In this document: piece after piece, positions 24,396 to 32,426 of the stretch
How positions within the stretch are numbered: the first letter of the stretch is position 1
How the letters are laid out: each line of letters begins with the position of its first letter
Assembly: GCF_018736145.1 (NCBI RefSeq)
Contig: NZ_CP059997.1
Location: 6,261,501-6,325,500, forward strand
Origin: Amycolatopsis sp. CA-230715
GTDB taxonomy: Bacteria; Actinomycetota; Actinomycetes; Mycobacteriales; Pseudonocardiaceae
Direction of reading: 5' to 3'
DNA length: 64,000 bases
Translations under genes and position numbers: made by a program
The notes under the pieces: generated by a model
Database searches by the model: none
What the model was told of the DNA's origin: nothing
What the model saw: only the letters and a program-made list of their open reading frames with translations

Positions 24396-25337
24396 TCAGA
24401 ACATCAGGTTCGCGTCGGCGTACTCGCTGATCACGGTGCCGCCCGCGGAATCGCCGAACGTGCGCGGGGACAACCCGCCCTGGTTCGCGTGCACGGTGAG
24501 CACGCGGCGCGCGTCGGAACCGAGCAGGACCAGGTCGGGGCGCCCGTCGAGGGTCATGTCCTTGAGCGCGATGCTCGATCCCGACCAGCCGCCGCCGAAG
24601 TCGGTGACGCCGGTGACCGGGCCGGGACGCGGGCCGGTCAGCCCGGTGTAACCGCCGTTGAACTGCTCGAACGCGAACACCCGGTCGGCCCACCTCGCGA
24701 GCACCTCGGGCCTGCCGTCGCCGTTCAGATCGGCGGCGTCGATCCAGTCGGCGCCGCCGAACCCGGTGCCGATCCGCTCCACCGGCGCGAACCGCTGGTT
24801 GCCGTAGCGCCCGGTGTTGCGCATCAGGTAGAGGTTGCCGTCGCCTTCGAGGACGAGCAGGTCCGCGAGGCCGTCACCGGTGAAGTCGCGCGCGAAGAAC
24901 CGGTGGTCGCGGTTGGAGTCGGTGAAGTTGACCTCGCGCGGTCCGAGCGTGTTCGTGCCGTCGAAGTGGCCCGAATGCGGGTACATTCTGATATTGCCGC
25001 CGAGGTATTCCCATTCGATGACGTCCGCGTTCCCGTCACCGGTGAAATCGGCCGCGGAAATCCACGCCGAACGGCTCCAGCCGTAATTGATCGGGACACC
25101 GTTCTTCAGTGTTTTCGTGCCGTCGAAGCGGCCGGAGTGCGGGTGCACCACGAGTGCGCCGCCCTCGGTGCGCACGCCGAGATCTTCCTTGCCGTCCAAG
25201 GTGAAATCACGAACCTGGAAGGACGGTGCCGCCGCCGAAGCCGTGCCAGCCGTGCCGATCCCGGCGAGCAGTGCGACGGTGCACGCCATTACCGTCCGTG
25301 CGGTTCTGCTGTTTCTCGCCCGGTGGAAAAAAGACAT
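24396..25337 (-). CDS. Secreted FG-GAP/VCBS repeat protein
   Basis: The 313-residue product has an N-terminal signal peptide (basic start RARNSRTARTV, hydrophobic core, ASA-A cleavage near residue 36) and then repeated calcium-binding FG-GAP blades, seen as DFTLDGKED, DFTGDGNAD, DFTGDGLAD, DLNGDGRPE and DMTLDGRPD. About six or seven blades would make a beta-propeller. Such proteins are extracellular, and their binding partners are usually unknown. The start is ATG 25337 with a GGGGGA ribosome binding site. The 168 bp to nucS holds the divergent promoters. Confidence 0.88.
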   Translation of the reverse strand: MSFFHRARNSRTARTVMACTVALLAGIGTAGTASAAAPSFQVRDFTLDGKEDLGVRTEGGALVVHPHSGRFDGTKTLKNGVPINYGWSRSAWISAADFTGDGNADVIEWEYLGGNIRMYPHSGHFDGTNTLGPREVNFTDSNRDHRFFARDFTGDGLADLLVLEGDGNLYLMRNTGRYGNQRFAPVERIGTGFGGADWIDAADLNGDGRPEVLARWADRVFAFEQFNGGYTGLTGPRPGPVTGVTDFGGGWSGSSIALKDMTLDGRPDLVLLGSDARRVLTVHANQGGLSPRTFGDSAGGTVISEYADANLMF

Positions 25338-25505
25338 GACAATCCCCCTGGAGTGTGTGGTGTAAAGGAGCGCGGCAGTGGTGCCGTCGCGTGGTGAACA
25401 CGTCCGTCCCGCGCGCCGGGTTGCCCGCCGGAGCGGCGTGACCGAACCGTGTCCGGCGCGCCACCCGGTACCGGGCGACCGGCCGCCGTCGCCTACCCTC
25501 GCCGG

Positions 25506-26165
25506 GTGCGCCTCGTGATCGCTCGATGCCAGGTCGACTACGCCGGCCGGCTCACCGCCCACCTCCCCATGGCCACCAGGCTGCTGCTGGTGAAGGCCGA
25601 CGGCTCGGTGTCCGTGCACTCCGACGACCGCGCCTACAAGCCGCTGAACTGGATGAGCCCGCCGTGCTGGCTCATCGAGGACGGTGCCGTGTGGACCGTG
25701 CAGAACAAGACCGGCGAGAAGCTGGTGATCACGATCGACGAGGTGCTGCACGATTCCGCGCACGAGCTCGGCGCCGAACCCGGCCTGGTCAAGGACGGCG
25801 TCGAGGCGCACCTGCAGGAGCTGCTCGCCGAGCACATCACCGAACTCGGCGACGGGTACACGCTCGTGCGCCGCGAGTTCCCGACCGCGATCGGGCCGGT
25901 GGACATCATGGCCCGCGACGGCGAGGGCAAGTCGGTGGCCGTCGAAATCAAGCGGCGCGGCGAGATCGACGGGGTCGAACAGCTGACCAGGTACCTGGAG
26001 TTGTTGAATCGTGACCCGCTCCTGGCGCCCGTGCAGGGTGTCTTCGCCGCTCAGCTGATAAAACCGCAGGCCAAGACCCTCGCGGAGGACCGCGGCATCC
26101 GTTGCCTGACGCTCGACTACGACGCGCTCCGCGGTATCGAATCGGACGAGTTCCGCCTCTTCTGA
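25506..26165 (+). CDS. nucS: Mismatch-specific endonuclease NucS/EndoMS
   Basis: The 219-residue product cuts both DNA strands at mismatches and replaces MutS/MutL repair in actinobacteria. The N-terminal dimerisation domain begins RLVIARCQVDYAGRL. The C-terminal RecB-like nuclease shows GPVDIMARDGEGKSVAVEIK with the catalytic Asp and Glu-Ile-Lys, and a later QLTRYLELL. The last residues, EFRLF, fit the C-terminal motif by which NucS binds the beta clamp. GTG 25506 matches the family start; the frame is open earlier. M. tuberculosis has it at Rv1321, the same relative position. Confidence 0.94.
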   Translation: MRLVIARCQVDYAGRLTAHLPMATRLLLVKADGSVSVHSDDRAYKPLNWMSPPCWLIEDGAVWTVQNKTGEKLVITIDEVLHDSAHELGAEPGLVKDGVEAHLQELLAEHITELGDGYTLVRREFPTAIGPVDIMARDGEGKSVAVEIKRRGEIDGVEQLTRYLELLNRDPLLAPVQGVFAAQLIKPQAKTLAEDRGIRCLTLDYDALRGIESDEFRLF

Positions 26166-26172
26166 GCCCCCT

Positions 26173-26209
26173 CGAAACGCGCCGCACCGACACCGGGCGG
26201 CGCGTTTCG
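26173..26209 (+). terminator. Terminator of nucS
   Basis: CGAAACGCGCCGC (26173-26185) and GCGGCGCGTTTCG (26197-26209) are perfect 13-bp arms with an 11-nt loop, 8 bp after the nucS stop. It has no T-run but a very stable stem. The remaining 205 bp to the symporter gene show no further structure that I can support. Confidence 0.8.
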
Positions 26210-26414
26210 CCTGTTCAGTGCTGTTGCCTTCGCCCCGATGGGTGCACTCTGTACTTGACCGAGCGCAGGAAGCCATCGTGCGGTTGGATTCCCGTGGCTG
26301 AATTAATGCAGTAAGGTCCGCGAGCGGCTTCGCCGTGATGTTTGTTGTTCAGTGTTGTTCGGTTGCTGACGTCTTCACCGGTGTGGACGTCCTCGGGATC
26401 TGGAGGTGGCTCGG

Positions 26415-28112
26415 GTGCATGTGCTGGCTGAGGCGAACCTGCGCCTCAACGCGAGCGCCATCGACTACGTGCTGCTCGCGTTCTATTTCGTACTGGTGCT
26501 CGGCATCGGTTACCTGGCGCGAAGGCAGGTGTCGTCGAGCCTCGACTTCTTCCTGTCCGGCCGCTCGTTGCCCGCCTGGGTCACCGGGCTCGCGTTCATC
26601 TCGGCGAACCTCGGTGCCGTCGAGGTGATGGGCATGTCGGCGAACGGGGCCAAGTACGGCCTGCCGACGGTGCACTACTTCTGGATCGGCGCCATCCCCG
26701 CGATGCTGTTCCTCGGCATCGTGATGATGCCGTTCTACTACGGCTCGAAGGTGCGCAGCGTCCCGGAGTTCATGCGCCGCCGCTTCGGCAAACCGGCGCA
26801 CCTGGTCAACGGCATCAGCTTCGCCGCGGCCCAGATCCTGATCGCGGGCGCGAACCTGTTCCTGCTCGCGAGCGTGGTGAACCTGCTGCTCGGCTGGCCG
26901 ATCTGGATCTCGATCATCGTGGCCGCGGCCATCGTGCTCTCCTACACCGCGCTCGGCGGGCTTTCGGCCGCCATCTACAACGAGGTGCTGCAGTTCTTCG
27001 TGATCGTGGCGGCGCTGCTGCCGCTGACCATCGTCGGCCTGGTGAAGGTCGGCGGCTGGCAGGGCCTGGTGGACAAGGTCACCGGCAGCCCCGGCGGCTC
27101 CGCGCAGCTGCACTCGTGGCCGGGTGACAACCTGACCGGCTTCGGCAACAACTTCCTGTCCGTGCTCGGCCTGGTCTTCGGGCTCGGGTTCGTGCTCTCG
27201 TTCGGGTACTGGACGACGAACTTCGTCGAGGTCCAGCGCGCGATGGCGTCGAAGAGCATGTCCGCGGCGAGGCGTACCCCGATCATCGGCGCCTTCCCGA
27301 AGATGCTGGTGCCGTTCATCGTGATCATCCCCGGCATGATCGCCGCGGTCACGGTGTCGGAGTACATCAAGGACAAGCCGGAACTGCTGGCGGGCAAGGA
27401 CGGTTCGACCGGCGTCACCTTCAACAACGCACTCCTGCTGCTCATGCGCGACCTGCTGCCCAACGGCATGCTCGGTGTCGCGATCGCGGGCCTGCTCGCG
27501 TCGTTCATGGCCGGGATGGCGGCGAACCTGAGCTCGTTCAACACCGTCTTCACCTACGACATCTGGCAGACGTACGTGAAGAAGGACCGGCCGGACGGGT
27601 ACTACCTCCGCCTCGGCCGCTTGATCACCGCCATCGGTACCGTGCTGGCGATCGGCACCGCGTTCATCGCGTCGAACTCGGGCAACATCCTGGACTACCT
27701 CCAGGACCTGTTCTCGTTCTTCAACGCGCCGCTGTTCGCCACGTTCATCCTCGGCATGTTCTGGAAGCGGATGACCCCGGCCGCCGGGTGGATCGGGCTC
27801 GTGCTCGGTACCGCGTCGGCGATCACCGTGTGGGGCCTTTCCCAGGCGGAGATCCTCGGCCTCACCGGGCAGGGCATCAGCTTCGTCGCCGCGGGCACGG
27901 CCTTCGTCGTCGACGTGGTCGTTAGTGTCGGTGTTTCGCTCGCGACGAAGCCCAAGGCGGACAAGGAACTGGTCGGGCTCGTCTATTCGCTCACGCCGAA
28001 GGAGACGCGTACGCACGACGAGACCGGCGAAAACGCGGGCTGGTACCGCAAGCCGGGCCTGCTCGCGGGCATCGTGCTGATCCTGACCATCGGCCTCAAC
28101 ATCATCTTCTAG
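26415..28112 (+). CDS. Sodium:solute symporter family transporter
   Basis: The 565-residue product has about 13-14 hydrophobic segments and the SSS family signatures: YVLLAFYFVLVLGIGYLARR in TM1, GRSLPAWVTGLAFISANLGA, and AIVLSYTALGGLSAAIYNEV. It imports a solute, possibly a sugar or organic acid, driven by Na+. Three GTG codons are possible (26406, 26415, 26421); 26415 is best spaced from GGAGG at 26402-26406. It is followed after 12 bp by a two-helix membrane protein that may be an accessory subunit. Confidence 0.9.
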   Translation: MHVLAEANLRLNASAIDYVLLAFYFVLVLGIGYLARRQVSSSLDFFLSGRSLPAWVTGLAFISANLGAVEVMGMSANGAKYGLPTVHYFWIGAIPAMLFLGIVMMPFYYGSKVRSVPEFMRRRFGKPAHLVNGISFAAAQILIAGANLFLLASVVNLLLGWPIWISIIVAAAIVLSYTALGGLSAAIYNEVLQFFVIVAALLPLTIVGLVKVGGWQGLVDKVTGSPGGSAQLHSWPGDNLTGFGNNFLSVLGLVFGLGFVLSFGYWTTNFVEVQRAMASKSMSAARRTPIIGAFPKMLVPFIVIIPGMIAAVTVSEYIKDKPELLAGKDGSTGVTFNNALLLLMRDLLPNGMLGVAIAGLLASFMAGMAANLSSFNTVFTYDIWQTYVKKDRPDGYYLRLGRLITAIGTVLAIGTAFIASNSGNILDYLQDLFSFFNAPLFATFILGMFWKRMTPAAGWIGLVLGTASAITVWGLSQAEILGLTGQGISFVAAGTAFVVDVVVSVGVSLATKPKADKELVGLVYSLTPKETRTHDETGENAGWYRKPGLLAGIVLILTIGLNIIF

Positions 28113-28124
28113 GAGGGACGAGCC

Positions 28125-28400
28125 ATGGCGACCGAATCGAAACCGGCGACGCGCCGGGCGGGTGCCTTCGACATCCGCATGATCATCGCGCTGCTCGTCG
28201 GCGTGTACGGCATCGTGCTGACGATCATGGGCATCGGGTTCACCACCGACGCCGATCTGGCGAAGGCCGCGGACGTCAACATCAACCTGTGGGCCGGTAT
28301 CGGCATGCTGGTGTTCGCGGCGCTGTTCGTGGTGTGGGCCAAGGTCCGCCCGCTGCAGGTGCCGGAGGAGGAGCCGGAAAGCCCGCCCGCGGGCGAATAG
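28125..28400 (+). CDS. Small two-helix membrane protein, probable symporter partner
   Basis: The 91-residue product has two hydrophobic segments, IRMIIALLVGVYGIVLTIMG (about 18-37) and LWAGIGMLVFAALFVVWAKV (about 55-74), and an acidic, Pro-rich tail. The start is ATG 28125 with a strong AGGAGGG site at 28111-28117, which overlaps the stop of the symporter gene. The tight linkage suggests it forms a complex with the symporter or regulates it, but no function is known to me. Confidence 0.75.
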   Translation: MATESKPATRRAGAFDIRMIIALLVGVYGIVLTIMGIGFTTDADLAKAADVNINLWAGIGMLVFAALFVVWAKVRPLQVPEEEPESPPAGE

Positions 28401-28446
28401 CGAGGTTCTGCGCGCGCGGCGAAGCCGCTGCCGATACCGTGCAGGC

Positions 28447-29445
28447 GTGTTCTCCACTGTTCGCGCCCGCCGGCTTCGCCGCACCGCGCTGCTTTCGCTG
28501 ACCGTCGCGGCCGCCGTCACCGTCGGCGGCTGCGGTGGCCAGGATCTCGGCAAGGCCAACTTCGCCCGCACCACCGTCTCCGCACAGGCCGGCGCCGGTT
28601 CGGACAAGGCACCGGAAGGCCCGATCACCGATCCGGCCGTGACCGCGGCCAAGCTGCGGGCGGTCGACCCGTGCAAGCTGATCGCCGGGCCGACGCTGGC
28701 CGATCTCGGCACCCCCGGCGAGCCGGACGACTTCGGCCTCAGCAAGTGCTCGATCGAGGTCAAGGACGCGGGCGGCAAGACGATCCGGCTGACGATCGGG
28801 CTCGGCGAATCGATCAGCACCGGCCCCGACGACAAGACCGGCGTGGTCGAGGGCCTGCCGAGGATCGAGAGCGCCAACGGCGGCTTCTGCTACGTCTCGG
28901 CGCTGACCCAGCGCGATCCCGCGCTCGGCGTGCAGGTCCAGAGCAGCTACACCGGTGGTGAGCCGTGCCAGCCCGCCGGGGTGGCGCTGCAGAAGGTGAT
29001 CCAGAAGCTGCACGGCGACCCGCCGAAGTTCGAGGTCGCGCCGGGTTCGGCGCTCGGCGTGGACCTGTGCACGGTGCCCGACGACGCGGTCGTCAAGGAG
29101 CTCGCGGGTGCCGACGCGAAGGCGGCGCCGATCGGGCTGCACCGGTGCACCTGGTCGAAGACCGGGGGTGCCACGCTGACGCTGTCCTTCACGATCGCCA
29201 TGCCGCAGACCGCGAGTGACAAGAACCCCGAGGTGGACCTCGACGGCACGAAGGCGACCCAGGAGGCGTCCAAGACGTCTTCGAACTGCAAGCTGGAATG
29301 GGTGCACCGCAAGGTGGACGACAAGAAGTCCGAGCTGGTGACGTTCGCCTACGAGAACTACTCCGCGCAGGCTTCCACCGACGACCCGTGCGGAAAGGCC
29401 GCCAAGGGCGCCAAGAGCGTGCTCAAGAAGCTGCCGAAGACGTAG
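28447..29445 (+). CDS. Lipoprotein with two DUF3558-like domains
   Basis: The 332-residue product has a signal peptide with a lipobox ending VGGC (Cys near residue 29), so it is anchored on the outer face of the membrane. Two similar halves follow: one starting VDPCKLIAG with KCSIEVKDAGGKTIRLTIGL, the other starting VDLCTVPDD with RCTWSKTGGATLTLSFTIAM. Each half has paired Cys residues. The pattern resembles a duplicated DUF3558 domain. The function is unknown. The start is GTG 28447, 46 bp after the small membrane gene. Confidence 0.7.
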   Translation: MFSTVRARRLRRTALLSLTVAAAVTVGGCGGQDLGKANFARTTVSAQAGAGSDKAPEGPITDPAVTAAKLRAVDPCKLIAGPTLADLGTPGEPDDFGLSKCSIEVKDAGGKTIRLTIGLGESISTGPDDKTGVVEGLPRIESANGGFCYVSALTQRDPALGVQVQSSYTGGEPCQPAGVALQKVIQKLHGDPPKFEVAPGSALGVDLCTVPDDAVVKELAGADAKAAPIGLHRCTWSKTGGATLTLSFTIAMPQTASDKNPEVDLDGTKATQEASKTSSNCKLEWVHRKVDDKKSELVTFAYENYSAQASTDDPCGKAAKGAKSVLKKLPKT

Positions 29446-29469
29446 ACCCCCGACCAGTTGGAGGCCGTG

Positions 29470-30471
29470 ATGAAGAAGATCATCAACGATCCCGGGACCG
29501 TGGTGGCGGAATCCCTGCGCGGGCTCGCGCTGGCGCATTCGGACATCCTGCGCGTACAGGAGGATCCCGCGGTCGTGGTGCGCGCCGACGCGCCGGTCGC
29601 GGGCAAGGTCGCGGTGATCTCCGGTGGCGGCTCCGGGCACGAGCCGCTGCACGGCGGGTTCGTCGGGCAGGGCATGCTCGCCGCCGCGGTACCCGGCCCG
29701 GTGTTCACCTCGCCGACCCCGGACGCCGTGCAGGCGGCCGTGCAGGCGTCGGCGAGCGACGCGGGCGCGCTGCTGATCGTCAAGAACTACACCGGGGACG
29801 TGCTGAACTTCGAGACGGCGGCCGAGCTCGCCGCCGCCGAGGGCGCGGACGTGCGCAGCGTGGTGATCGACGACGACGTCGCGGTCGCCGATTCGACGTT
29901 CACCGCGGGCAGGCGCGGTGTCGGCGGAACGGTGCTGCTGGAGAAGCTCGCGGGCGCCGCGGCCGAGCGCGGCGATGCGCTGGACGCGGTGGAAGCGGTG
30001 GCGCGCAAGGTGATCGGGCAGGTCCGGTCGATCGGGGTCGCGCTGACCCCGCCGACGGTGCCGCACGTCGGCGAGCCGAGCTTCACCCTCGCCGACGACG
30101 AGATCGAGTTCGGCATCGGCATCCACGGCGAGCCGGGGCGCGAGCGGATCAAGGCCGAGCCCGCGGATGCGCTGGTGGCCAGGATGGTCGAGGCCGTGGC
30201 CGCCGATTTGCCGTTCTCCTCCGGTGACGAGGTGCTGCTGTTCACCAACTCGATGGGCGGCACGCCGCCGATCGAGCTGTACCTCGCGCACGGCATCGCC
30301 GAGCGACTGCTGGCCGAGCGTGGCATCGTGGTCAGGCGAAGGCTCGTCGGCCCGTACATCACCAGCCTCGAGATGCAGGGAATCAGTCTCACGCTGCTGA
30401 AGCTCGACGACGAGCTCACCGAACTCTGGGACGCGCCGGTGCACACCGCGGCGCTGCGACGGGGAGTGTGA
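29470..30471 (+). CDS. dhaK: Dihydroxyacetone kinase subunit DhaK
   Basis: The 333-residue product binds dihydroxyacetone covalently through a His and receives phosphate from DhaL. The glycine-rich ISGGGSGHEPLHGGFVGQGM motif and the substrate-binding His in EFGIGIHGEPGRER are present. The C-terminal LVGPYITSLEMQGISLTLLK is typical. The start is ATG 29470 after TTGGAGG. It is the first gene of a dhaK-dhaL-dhaM operon with overlapping junctions, so this is the PEP-dependent (PTS) form of the kinase and not the ATP-dependent one. Confidence 0.95.
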   Translation: MKKIINDPGTVVAESLRGLALAHSDILRVQEDPAVVVRADAPVAGKVAVISGGGSGHEPLHGGFVGQGMLAAAVPGPVFTSPTPDAVQAAVQASASDAGALLIVKNYTGDVLNFETAAELAAAEGADVRSVVIDDDVAVADSTFTAGRRGVGGTVLLEKLAGAAAERGDALDAVEAVARKVIGQVRSIGVALTPPTVPHVGEPSFTLADDEIEFGIGIHGEPGRERIKAEPADALVARMVEAVAADLPFSSGDEVLLFTNSMGGTPPIELYLAHGIAERLLAERGIVVRRRLVGPYITSLEMQGISLTLLKLDDELTELWDAPVHTAALRRGV

Positions 30472-31094
30472 TGATGGCCTGCACCACCGAATCCGTGGCC
30501 GAGGCGCTGCGAGCGGTCGCTTCCGTGGTCGCCGAGCACCGCGTCGAACTGATCGAACTGGACAGGGCGATCGGCGACGCGGACCACGGCGAGAACCTCA
30601 ACCGCGGGTTCACCGCGGTCGTGGCCGCCATCGAGACCGTGCCGGAAACTCCGGGCGCGGTGCTGAAGACGGCCGCGACGACGCTCATTTCGAAGGTGGG
30701 CGGCGCGGCGGGCCCGTTGTACGGCACCGCTTTCCTGCGCGCCGCGACCAAGCTCGGCGATCGGTCCGAAGTGGACGCCGAGGCGGTGGCGGAGCTGCTC
30801 GCCGCGGCGTTGGAAGGCGTGCGGGCGCGGGGCAAGGCGGAAGTGGGCGACGCGACGATGGTCGACGCGCTGGCGCCCGCCGTCGAAGCCGCGCGCGGTG
30901 CCGTCGCGGACGGGGTCGCCGCCGTGCTGACCGCGGCCGCCGACGCCGCCGACCGCGGTGCCGAGTCCACTGTGGACCTGGTGCCGCGAAAGGGAAGGGC
31001 TTCCTACCTCGGGGAGCGGGCGGTCGGCCACCTCGATCCGGGAGCGCGCTCGACCGCGCTCGTGCTGCGAGCGCTCGCGGAGGCGGCCAAGTGA
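30471..31094 (+). CDS. dhaL: Dihydroxyacetone kinase subunit DhaL
   Basis: The 207-residue helical protein carries bound ADP as phospho-carrier. The Mg-ADP motif IGDADHGENLNRGFTAV is at the N-terminal third, and SKVGGAAGPLYGTAF and GKAEVGDATMVDALAPAV follow. ATG 30471 shares its A with the dhaK stop (TGATG), and GGGGAG is at 30461-30466. It accepts phosphate from DhaM and passes it to the DhaK-bound substrate. The ending overlaps dhaM by 4 nt. Confidence 0.95.
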   Translation: MMACTTESVAEALRAVASVVAEHRVELIELDRAIGDADHGENLNRGFTAVVAAIETVPETPGAVLKTAATTLISKVGGAAGPLYGTAFLRAATKLGDRSEVDAEAVAELLAAALEGVRARGKAEVGDATMVDALAPAVEAARGAVADGVAAVLTAAADAADRGAESTVDLVPRKGRASYLGERAVGHLDPGARSTALVLRALAEAAK

Positions 31095-31762
31095 GCGTGG
31101 GTCTGGTTTTCGTTTCGCACAGCGCGACCCTGGCCGCCGGGGTCGCCGAACTCGCCGCGCAGATGGCGCCGGACGTCAAGCTGGTCGCCGCGGGCGGCCT
31201 CGACGGCGGCGGTATCGGCACCGATTTCGAGGCGGTGTCCCAGGCCGCGCGTGACGCGGATTCGGGCGCGGGCGTGGTGCTCCTCTACGACCTCGGCAGC
31301 GCGCAGATGACGGCCGAACTCGCGGTGGAAACCCTGGACGGCGAAGTGGACGCCGTCGTCGTCGACGCGCCGCTCGTCGAGGGCGCGGTGGCCGCCGCGG
31401 TCGAAGCGCAGGGCGGCGCCGACCGGGCCGCGGTCGCGGCGGCGGCCGCGAAGGCGGGCGCGCAGGCGGAAACGGGCGCGAGCACGGATTCCGGCGCGGC
31501 CGAGTCCGTGGAACTGACGTTGCGCAACGACGTCGGCCTGCACGCGCGGCCCGCCGCACTGCTGGTGCGCGCGCTGGCCGGGCTCGACACCGAGGTCACC
31601 GTGCGGCTCGGCGAGCAGGAGGCCGACGCGCACAGCGTCCTCGCGCTGATGTCGCTCGGCGCGCGCCAGGGCGATCGCATCGAGGTGCTCGCGAAGGGCG
31701 CCGACGCGGGCACCGCGGTGGAACGGGTGAAGGACCTCGTGGCGCGCGACTTCGACGAGTAG
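31091..31762 (+). CDS. dhaM: PTS-dependent dihydroxyacetone kinase phosphotransferase DhaM (EIIA-HPr)
   Basis: The 223-residue product has an EIIA-mannose-type domain (1-~125) with the phospho-His in LVFVSHS (H10), an Ala-rich linker, and an HPr domain with GLHARPAALLV (phospho-His near residue 151). There is no enzyme I domain, unlike E. coli DhaM, so PTS enzyme I must act on it from elsewhere in the genome. GTG 31091 overlaps the dhaL stop. It completes the operon that converts dihydroxyacetone to its phosphate. Confidence 0.93.
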   Translation: MSVGLVFVSHSATLAAGVAELAAQMAPDVKLVAAGGLDGGGIGTDFEAVSQAARDADSGAGVVLLYDLGSAQMTAELAVETLDGEVDAVVVDAPLVEGAVAAAVEAQGGADRAAVAAAAAKAGAQAETGASTDSGAAESVELTLRNDVGLHARPAALLVRALAGLDTEVTVRLGEQEADAHSVLALMSLGARQGDRIEVLAKGADAGTAVERVKDLVARDFDE

Positions 31763-31833
31763 CGTCCGGGAGGGGTCCCGCGCCGGTGCCCTTATCGTCC
31801 CCCGTGCCCGATGGCGTGCACGGAAGGTGAACG

Positions 31834-32292
31834 ATGACGACCGATGAACCCTTGGCGGGTGGCGAACCCGCACCCGCGTTGCGCATGCCGATGCCGGGCA
31901 GGCTCGTCGGCGTGCTGATCTTCGTGGTCGTGCAGGCGGTGTTGAACGGCCTCTTCGGCGTGCTTCTCGCGGTGGAGATCTCCGATGCCGAGAGCCACGG
32001 CCAGAAACTCGTCAGCCCGGAACTGGCTTACGCCGCCGAATACGTTTCGTTCGCGGCGGCGGTGCTGCTGGTCGTTTCGGCGGTCGTGGTGAGCTTCGGC
32101 GTGGTTTGGGGCCGCAACCTGCTCGTCGTGCTGGAAGCGGTGATCATCGTGAACGGCGTGGTGATGCTGATCAGCGGCGCCCCGTTGGCCGTGGCCGGGA
32201 TCGTGCTGGCGGGCCTCACGATCAGCGTGCTCCTGCACGACACCGTCAAAGCCTGGATGGACTACAAGTCCTACCACCGCGGCATCGGGTGA
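31834..32292 (+). CDS. Membrane protein of unknown function
   Basis: The 152-residue product has a soluble N-terminal 20 residues and four hydrophobic segments (about 25-47, 65-88, 93-112 and 114-132), ending in a basic/aromatic tail KAWMDYKSYHRG. Its start is ATG 31834 after GAAGGTGA. I do not recognise the family beyond a four-helix membrane protein. It lies between dhaM and the 3-hydroxyacyl-CoA dehydrogenase gene on the same strand, with 70-130 bp gaps, so it may be transcribed alone. Confidence 0.7.
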   Translation: MTTDEPLAGGEPAPALRMPMPGRLVGVLIFVVVQAVLNGLFGVLLAVEISDAESHGQKLVSPELAYAAEYVSFAAAVLLVVSAVVVSFGVVWGRNLLVVLEAVIIVNGVVMLISGAPLAVAGIVLAGLTISVLLHDTVKAWMDYKSYHRGIG

Positions 32293-32426
32293 CGACGGCC
32301 CTGACGGGGATGACAACTCTCACCCGTACGGTGCGCACTGTTTCGATTCGGACCTGCCCTTTCGGCCCCGGCATGGCATCATCGGCCCCGTTGGCTACTA
32401 GCGGGTAACCTTTGGGAGGCCGGATC

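Noticed and set aside
26349..28877. 842-codon open frame on the minus strand
   Set aside because: It is the shadow of the symporter and lipoprotein genes, with Asp/Arg/His-rich composition and no ribosome binding site.
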